Shown in pieces: positions 63,965 to 64,000 of a stretch of 64,000 nucleotides of DNA (position 1 is the stretch's first letter; each line of letters begins with the position of its first letter). Position numbers and translations under genes: made by a program. The stretch covers positions 1 to 64,000 of the forward strand of contig CAZAIB010000007.1 of the NCBI GenBank assembly GCA_964485095.1, given 5' to 3'. Below the pieces are notes generated by a model. The model was not told the origin of the DNA. It worked only from the letters and a program-made list of their open reading frames with translations, and searched no databases. Source of the DNA: CAYNWT01 sp964485095. GTDB lineage: Bacteria > Planctomycetota > Planctomycetia > Planctomycetales > Planctomycetaceae.

Positions 63965-64000
63965 TCCTCGACGGAACTGCCTATAACGGAACTATCGCTC

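Noticed and set aside
1..64000. tRNA, rRNA, CRISPR array, insertion sequence or prophage
   Set aside because: None could be recognised by eye in any gap; there are no transposase, integrase or phage genes and no regular spaced repeats.

Overview
The window reads as a chromosomal segment of a member of the Planctomycetota. The evidence is the gene content: a DUF1501 protein and a DUF1549/DUF1553 protein with cytochrome-type motifs in one strand block, DUF1080 proteins, a CxPSR sulfatase, a secreted giant with an LEPR-XLL-like N-terminus, FG-GAP and DUF11 surface proteins, and many large secreted proteins without close functional names. Genus-level placement is not possible from what I can see. 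There are no rRNA or tRNA genes, no CRISPR array, no insertion sequence and no phage genes that I can recognise. Coding density is high and most gaps are under 300 bp.

Layout. 0.3-4 kb: a 1221-residue secreted multidomain protein (ASST-like, GEVED, FG-GAP repeats, zinc-protease motif) on the minus strand. 4.3-13 kb: a plus-strand run with a DsbD-type reductase, an ABC ATPase and FtsX/MacB-like permease, then three proteins of unknown function. 13-18.6 kb: an HGSNAT-like membrane acyltransferase, a small secreted protein, a TPR protein, a TerC-family protein and a tiny Lys-rich CxxCH protein. 18.6-23.8 kb: a minus-strand block of ankyrin, DUF1549/DUF1553, small membrane and DUF1501 proteins. 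24 kb: a stand-alone ribosomal protein L24 gene with its own hairpin leader and terminator. 24.5-31.5 kb: a four-gene minus-strand operon (812-aa envelope protein, ABC ATPase, ABC-2 permease, HEAT-repeat protein). 31.8-34.3 kb: a DUF11-repeat surface protein with an unusual DxF-rich region. 34.3-35.3 kb: a TauD-like dioxygenase.

35.6-44.9 kb: an eight-gene, tightly coupled plus-strand polysaccharide cluster: deacetylase-glycosyltransferase fusion, sugar aminotransferase, Gfo/Idh/MocA dehydrogenase, hexapeptide acyltransferase, FAD oxidoreductase, second deacetylase, sulfotransferase and UDP-GlcNAc 2-epimerase. The aminotransferase, dehydrogenase, acyltransferase and epimerase match the enzyme classes that make 2,3-diacetamido sugars (Wlb/Wbp logic). 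The sulfotransferase suggests a sulfated product.

45-59.4 kb: mixed housekeeping and surface genes: an FG-GAP protein, gamma-glutamyltransferase, RecQ helicase, a BFD-like [2Fe-2S] protein, an SGNH/DUF1080 fusion, a DinB-like protein, a DUF1080 protein, a sulfatase and an orphan Vsr endonuclease. 59.5-64 kb: a PilZ protein followed by two coupled genes, a GAF-containing membrane-fusion adaptor and a PqqD-like/M50/lipoyl hybrid. This looks like a non-canonical, signal-responsive export or processing module and is, with the polysaccharide cluster, the most interesting part of the window. Short dispersed inverted repeats occur between genes.
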